DNA of 62,188 nucleotides from Ministeria vibrans ATCC 50519. Taxonomy: Eukaryota > Opisthokonta > Filasterea. A model generated the notes under the pieces. It made no database searches, was not told the origin of the DNA, and saw only the letters and a list, made by a program, of their open reading frames with translations. The stretch is from positions 1-62,188 of the forward strand of contig CALSCP010001419.1 of assembly GCA_943704425.1 (NCBI GenBank), read 5' to 3'. A program made the translations under genes and the position numbers. Below, one piece after another: positions 57,201 through 62,188 of the stretch (positions are counted from its first letter, which is position 1; the number at the start of each line of letters is the position of its first letter).

Positions 57201-58841
57201 CCAAGGTCGAATCCTTTTCGCTCTCGGGAAACAGTCTCGTCAATGTCGACCACGCTTTCAGCCGCTGGCACAATTTGCGTCTGCTTGCGCTCACCTCCAA
57301 TCGTCTGCGCACCGTCCCGGCCGGACTGCCCGTCTCCCTTGAGATGCTCTTTCTCGACGACAACGATATTGACACACTCGACCCGTCTGCTATCGTTCCC
57401 ATCGGCAACCTCACGTACATTGGATTGGCTGAGAACCGTCTGTCGACGCACCAGGTCCAACGCCTTCTTTCGTACTACACCAATGCGCAGCTGCGCTTGC
57501 TCACGATCAACGTTATTGCCAACGAACTCACGGGCTCCTTTATGGTACCACCCATCAATGCAATTGACCTCAGCTCGAATGGCCTCACCTCAGTCGTGAC
57601 CGATTCGCTTCCCTTCACGCGCGAATGGGGTCTTCTCTCTGTATTGAACCAGACGGGCTTTACCGGACCTGCCTGTCCCCCTAATGTCGTGGGCGCTTGG
57701 CCCGTGTGCGACGGTATCTGCTCGGCCTACTGCACCCCGCACGGTATGGGCGGCTGCTCGTCGCCGTCACCACGCAGCTGCTGTCCCCTCGGTTACCACG
57801 GTCCGAACTGCGCCTACGCCTTCCACTGCCAACCAGGTCTTTGCGGACCCCACGGCACGTGCGAGGAGCACAATCTGATTCCCCTCTCCAAAGATGGTCT
57901 CGCCTTTACGTACAACCTTACGTGTACCTGCACCGACGGTTTCTACTCGCTGCAGCCCACGAGCGCCGCCGCTCTCAAGGTCACCAATGTGCCTTCGTGC
58001 GTCAGTGTGTGTCCCAGCGACACGTACATATCCGCCAACAATGCGTGCGAATCGTGCAGCTCGACGTGCGGTACGGGCGGCTGCAAGGGACCCTCCAGCA
58101 AGGACTGCATTGAGAACCACACGGCGCGCACTGCGACGGCCGCCAGCTCTTCGTCCGTCATCATTGTGCTGCTCGTGGCACTCCTAGTGTGGCGACTGGG
58201 CGTGCGCAAGCGACGACGCGACGTAGCCCAGACCAAAGGACTGTACGAACGACTGCTTGAGGACGTCAATCAGGTGTGGCAGGTCTCCGAGCAGGATGTA
58301 CGCTTTGAGCGTCGCATTGCCAGTGGTGCTTCAGGGGAGGTACGAAAAAAAAAAAGTGAACTGCAATGATATTAATGTAATAAAATATTAATATTATTTT
58401 AGGTGTGGTTTGGGGAGTGGTTGGGACGATCGGTGGCAGTGAAAAAGCTACGAATGGAGGTCGCAGAGACGGACGACGAGCTGTTGAGGGACTTTAATAA
58501 GGAAGTGGCGTTCCTGAAAGGGATGCGACACCGCAACATTGTGCTGTTCTACGGCGCAGGGCGGCTCGAAAGCACCAACTGCCCCTTTTTGGTGCTCGAG
58601 CACATGGAGCGCGGCTCGCTCGACAAGCTGCTGCATGCGTCGGATGAGAAGGTCACGTGGGACTTGCGTGTGTCCATTGCGAATGATGTTGCTCGTGGCA
58701 TGCGCTTCCTTCACAAGCGCGATCCGCCCGTGCTCCATCGCGACCTCAAGAGTCTCAATGTGCTGCTCAACGACCGTTGGATTGCGAAGGTAAAAAAGAT
58801 ATTTGTTTTGGGAAAGGCAATCGCATTATATTTTGCGTGCA

Positions 58842-58906
<65 letters not shown>

Positions 58907-59492
58907 ATATATGCATGTATATATAAAAATTATGGTCTTTGATTAAATATCTGCCTAGATTGCGGATTTTGGTGAATCGCGAGCGATTGAGGCGCTGCAG
59001 GGAACGAGGAAGCGAGGACGACGCGCACGCGCAATGGACGCAATGCAGTCTGCAGTCTCTGCTGCGACGAATGGGAAAGGTGGTGGAGGTTTGCATGGCA
59101 GTGGAGGTAGTAGCAGTGGTGGTGGCAGTGGAAGTGGCAAGGAAGTGTCACCGGGGGGCTCGGCACACTCGTCGGCGCGGGGGATCACGTCGCGACGAGG
59201 CACGCCTGGATGGTGTGCGCCCGAGGCACAGACCGGCGAGCAGTATGGTCTGTCGGCGGATGTGTTTTCCTTTGCCATTGTCATGTGGGAGATTGCAGCG
59301 CGCTCCTTTCCCTTTGAAGACCTGCCCACCTGGGCCGTGGGCGATGCGGTGGCTGAGGGTCAGCGGCCATCCGTGCCCACCGACACTCCACTGCTTTACG
59401 CGGAGCTCATGGAACGCTGTTGGGACCACGATCCCACCAGGAGACCCACATTTGACATGTGCTGTGATCTTCTGGACGATGTACTCTTGTAA
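54275..59492 (+). CDS. LRR receptor kinase (TKL-type) with EGF-like region
   Basis: Exons 54275-58339, 58403-58789 and 58959-59492 give 1,661 aa. A signal peptide (MALRALCFASALILLTLPTA) and a Cys cap (CSICRCSHD) lead into some 40 tandem leucine-rich repeats up to about 1125 (LDLSHNSLSVSALPENVFEG; LDLSGNPLGRWPDALL). A Cys-rich EGF-like stretch (about 1133-1275: CCPLGYHGPNCA, CGPHGTCEEH) and a membrane span (SSVIIVLLVALLVWRLGV, about 1290) follow. The kinase has Lys1369 (VAVKKL), HRDLKSLNVLL (Asp1469), IADFGES (Asp1487) and GTPGWCAPEA, all needed for activity. The activation segment holds an unusual Gly/Ser-rich insert of about 60 residues. Probable surface receptor for environmental ligands; ligand unknown. 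Intron 2 carries a GT microsatellite. Confidence 0.93.
58845..58904. repeat. (GT)n microsatellite
   Basis: About 29 GT units in intron 2 of the LRR receptor kinase gene, directly between the HRD and DFG exons. Confidence 0.95.
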
Positions 59493-59581
59493 TATTTTAA
59501 TTAAGAAAATAAAATTAATAGAGAATCGAGAGCTGCAGAATGATTCAATTTTTCACAATTCACAGTCATTAATTTTTATTC

Positions 59582-60997
59582 ATGGAAATCTTAGAGTGCA
59601 GCGTCCGCGAGCCCACGCGCGTTGGGGACTCGCTGACGGGACACATGGAGTATGCGGTGACGACGGAGACGAGTCTGCCCGAGTACGCTGCGCCCTCCGT
59701 CACGGTCCGCCGCCGCTTTCGCGACTTCTTCTGGCTTCGCGAGGCGCTTGTTGAGAACCACCCAGGCGTGGTGGTCCCAGTGGGTCCTGAAAAGAATCTT
59801 ATTGGTACAGCAAAAGGGGGGCGATGTCGTGTGTTGAACTTAATTGTGTGTTACGACAACTGCTTAGCGTCCAAGACAGCCAAGGAAGATTCTGTCTTCA
59901 TCGAGCGAAGACGACACGCTCTCGAACGGTTCCTGCGCCGCGTTGCTGCACATCCCAAGTTACGCAACAGCACTCATTTGAGGTATTTCCTCGAGTATCC
60001 CGAAAAGGTAAGCGACAGAGACATGGTTTGAAGAAGACATTTGGGATGACAGAAACTCACTCGATTTTCTGGGTTAGATTCGCGAGTCGACCACAAAACC
60101 AACGCAACAGCTCAGCACCGCCTTCTTCAGCATTATCAAAGACGTGCGCAAGTCTGTTGCCTCCGTTGTGGCTAGTGCGTCAGTAACAGTCAATGAGCAA
60201 GAGGATGCCTGGTACACACAAAGACACAAACAAACGGCTGTCTCGCTCTCTGACACACGCTTTCTCTCACTCTTCTACAGGTTCAAAGCAAACGAAGTGC
60301 GCCTAGATCATCTTCATTGCGACTTGAAACTCCTTCACAAAGTGATGCGCACGGCAGTCACTGATCTTGAACGTAGGCTCAAATTGCGAAACAGCACGCT
60401 CTTATCTTCCGTGTAGAACTGAGTGGAGCTTACGCACGCACTGCCAAGGCACTTGGTGGGCTGGGAGGCGAGACACTGGGGCACCATGTGCCGGTGAGCA
60501 GTGCGCTGACGTCGCTGTCGTCGATCCTGGCGACGTCAAGTATGCGCGCACACGAGCAGATGCGCGACCTGGCTGTGTTTCAGGACACGGTGCAGGACTA
60601 CGTTGTCATGGTGCACGTTACCAAGGACAAGTTTAGCGACCGCGCCGACCTCTTCAACGCATGGTCCTCCACCAAGAGCAAGTACCTGCGTCGCAAGGAG
60701 ACCGCTCAGCGCCTGCGCGCCGACCCGTCCGCCAGCGAGGACAAGAAGACAGTCGCCATCTGCGACTTTCTCGAGACCAAGGACAAGCTCAAGGCGCTCA
60801 AGGAGCAGTTTCGTGAGTTTACCAACAATTTGCGCGACGACGTGGACCGCTTCTATGCGGAACACACTGCCGAGTTTATGGCAGCCATTGAGAACTACAT
60901 TGCTCGCACCTGTGTCCGCCAGCGCGAGCTGCTAGTTCTCTGGCGCGACTACGGGCCCGTTGTCGACACCCTCGTTGCTGCCTTGCCCGCCGCATAG
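59582..60997 (+). CDS. sorting nexin, PX-BAR (SNX1/2/Vps5-like)
   Basis: Exons 59582-59804, 59880-60007, 60078-60211, 60281-60372 and 60417-60997 give 385 aa. The PX domain opens with TVRRRFRDFFWLREALVENH (phosphoinositide-contacting Arg in RRFRDF), then VVVPVGPEKNLIG and, across the first splice, FIERRRHALERFLRRVAAHP. The C-terminal ~240 residues are helical and match a BAR/Vps5 bundle (ALGGLGGETLGHH, AICDFLETKDKLKALKEQFR, FMAAIENYIARTCVRQRELL). Such nexins bind PI3P on endosomes and form retromer-linked tubules. It is shorter than SNX1/2, lacking their N-terminal extension. Intron 4 is only 44 nt. It starts 89 bp after the LRR kinase stop on the same strand. Confidence 0.88.
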
Positions 60998-61287
60998 TTT
61001 GTACATTTTCTTTTCATATAATTATTTTTCGGTGAGTAAACTTTTCACTTCATATTATTTTAAGAAATCTTCTTCATCATTTATTTTGTCACAGCTCGAT
61101 TACGTCCTGTACGAAAGCGGCAGTTAGTTGGGGCGCGAAGGCGTTTGTATGCTCCACGTGACTGTTTGACGTTAGTGTTCGCTGATGAAAGAGAGACTCG
61201 TTTAAAAGTGTGTGAAAGTGAGCGGTTCATAATTTCTAGTCAAAGTGATCAAACTTCAAAGTAAATATTCTTTTTTTTTGTTTCAAA
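60998..61287. other. intergenic, sorting nexin to histone-fold gene
   Basis: Holds the sorting nexin 3' flank and the promoter of the histone-fold gene. It is AT-rich at 61010-61090. It contains one CACGTG hexamer, listed separately. Confidence 0.5.
61155..61162. promoter_or_regulatory. possible E-box CACGTGAC
   Basis: CACGTGAC at 61155-61162 (GTCACGTG on the other strand) lies about 125 bp upstream of the histone-fold start codon. The form is that preferred by MiT/TFE bHLH factors, one of which is encoded at 33.9 kb. A single hexamer can occur by chance, so this is only a candidate. Confidence 0.25.
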
Positions 61288-61726
61288 ATGCGTCCCTCCT
61301 CTGCCAGTGCCACCAGCAAAACCGACGTTCCCGTGCGACGCACCGGGCGTGTTTCAAAGCCCCCGGCGCGCTTTGTGCCTGGGAAAGAGCCTCTGCCTGT
61401 TCTCCTCGAAACCATGATTCGTGATATTGCATCGGCCGCCACTAAGAAAGAAGGCCTGGCGTTTGACGTTGACGCCGTCTCGGTCCTTGAGCAAGGTGAG
61501 CATTAACGTTATTAATAATATTCGTTTTAATTTATGTTTACGCGCGAAAATTGAAAAAAAAAACAACTATTCGTTTTCATTTCCAGTTCTCCAAGTCGCT
61601 CTGAAGAATCTTCTTGCTTCAGCGTATGCCCATGCTCAAAGTAAAGGCCGTGAGTCCATTGAGAAGGCCGACTTGGATGCCGCTTGCTCAGTGCTTCAAA
61701 AATTCAAAACGAGCACCAAAAAATGA
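61288..61726 (+). CDS. small histone-fold protein (CENP-W/TAF-like)
   Basis: Exons 61288-61495 and 61587-61726 give 115 aa. The N-terminus is basic (PVRRTGRVSKPPARFVPGK). Three helices spaced as in a histone fold follow: LPVLLETMIRDIASAA, then DAVSVLEQVLQVALKNLLAS with AYAHAQSKG, then SIEKADLDAACSVLQKF. The alternation of a short, a long and a short helix with S-I-x-x-x-D-L before the last one is typical. Small partners such as CENP-W, CENP-X or TAF-like proteins have this size. No partner can be assigned, and it is not a core histone. Confidence 0.55.
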
Positions 61727-61822
61727 GCAAAATTTCGATGCGCATCTTGTACAGTACACACGCAAACACACAGGCACAACCAACCGGGAAAACGTGCTCA
61801 CAAAATAAGAGAGAAGAAGTAT

Positions 61823-62135
61823 TCATTCGATGTCGTTGAGGCGAACTGCCGAATGGTCGCGTTCGCGTGCAGCTTCGGCAGCCACATCCTGTAGGTGTTT
61901 GAGCAGGATCTCGTTTCGCACGGCGTCCTCAACGTCCTCCATTGTCATGCGACGGCGTGAGTCGTACGTCTGTACAATCACATTGTCCACTGCACGCGGA
62001 TGGTCGCGCTATAGAGTAGGAAAAGGGCGTGTGAGAGACAGACCAAACACCAAATGGAGGACTTACATGTGTCGCTTCAGAATGTGCCGTCGCTACTTCG
62101 GCTCGTCGCGCATTCTCATGGTCGTCCACGGGATC
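61823..62135 (-). CDS. unidentified protein, C-terminal part (gene runs off the window)
   Basis: Two exons on the minus strand, 62135-62067 and 62008-61823, joined in phase 0; the exon at 62135 begins after an acceptor TATAG, so earlier exons lie beyond the window edge. The 84 visible residues start DPVDDHENARRAEVATAHSE and contain VDNVIVQTYDSRRRMTMEDV and VRNEILLKHLQDVAAEAARE, mostly helical and charged. I do not recognise the family. It converges on the histone-fold gene, with 96 bp between stops. Confidence 0.6.
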
Positions 62136-62188
62136 CTATAATACACACATCCGAAAGCGGCAAGAGGGTGAGGGGGATAAATGGGGGG

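Overview
The window is nuclear DNA from a unicellular eukaryote. Nearly every gene is split by short GT-AG spliceosomal introns, and the recognisable products are eukaryotic housekeeping proteins: ribosomal protein eS26, the H/ACA snoRNP subunit GAR1, RNase P/MRP subunit POP4, splicing factor AAR2, NKAP, eIF2D, the E2 enzyme RAD6 and a Nnf1/PMF1-type kinetochore protein. A MiT/TFE-like bHLH factor, an I-BAR-like protein, an AMSH deubiquitinase and an LRR receptor with a TKL-type kinase fit a free-living protist of the Amorphea (amoebozoan or an opisthokont relative). That placement is an inference; I do not name a species. I rebuilt exon structures by eye, requiring GT/AG borders, preserved frame and preserved family motifs. 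No tRNA, rRNA, CRISPR array or transposase was seen.

Layout. 1-10.5 kb: mitochondrial-type HMG-box protein, malate synthase, eS26, a papain-fold protease with an altered active site, two secreted repeat proteins (BspA/DUF285 type and a right-handed beta-helix) and a disordered protein. 10.6-17.2 kb: I-BAR-like protein, POP4, GAR1 (5' end lost in a 793-base gap) and a TOM1/GPR137-like membrane protein (5' end lost in the same gap). 17.3-30.0 kb: one gene for a roughly 4,012-residue membrane protein with a bacterial-adhesin-like ectodomain, about nine membrane spans, about 17 helicase-associated (HA) repeats and four EF-hands. 30.5-39 kb: Nnf1/PMF1-like protein, an RNF14-type RBR ubiquitin ligase, a bHLH factor using an 11-nt microexon, and a histidine-phosphatase/DUF218-like fusion. 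39.2-43.1 kb: an intronless gene for a 1,281-residue protein with TIR-like, Ulp1/SENP8-like protease, NB-ARC, ankyrin and C-terminal ubiquitin-like domains; this is the most unusual system here. 43.2-62.2 kb: AAR2, eIF2D, NKAP, AMSH, C2-RhoGAP-EF-hand protein, RAD6, LRR receptor kinase, sorting nexin, a small histone-fold protein and an unidentified 5'-partial gene.

Themes. Genes are tightly packed, with several divergent pairs whose start codons lie only 75-100 bp apart. Ubiquitin biology recurs (RBR ligase, AMSH, RAD6, and the TIR/protease/NB-ARC/ubiquitin-like protein). Introns carry long CT/GA, CA/GT and AAT microsatellites, and a dispersed minisatellite with core TATCACTTTGTTTC occurs beside CT tracts at six places. 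The three N gaps follow or flank such repeats, and one (46,027) sits between two identical copies of an exon, probably an assembly artefact.
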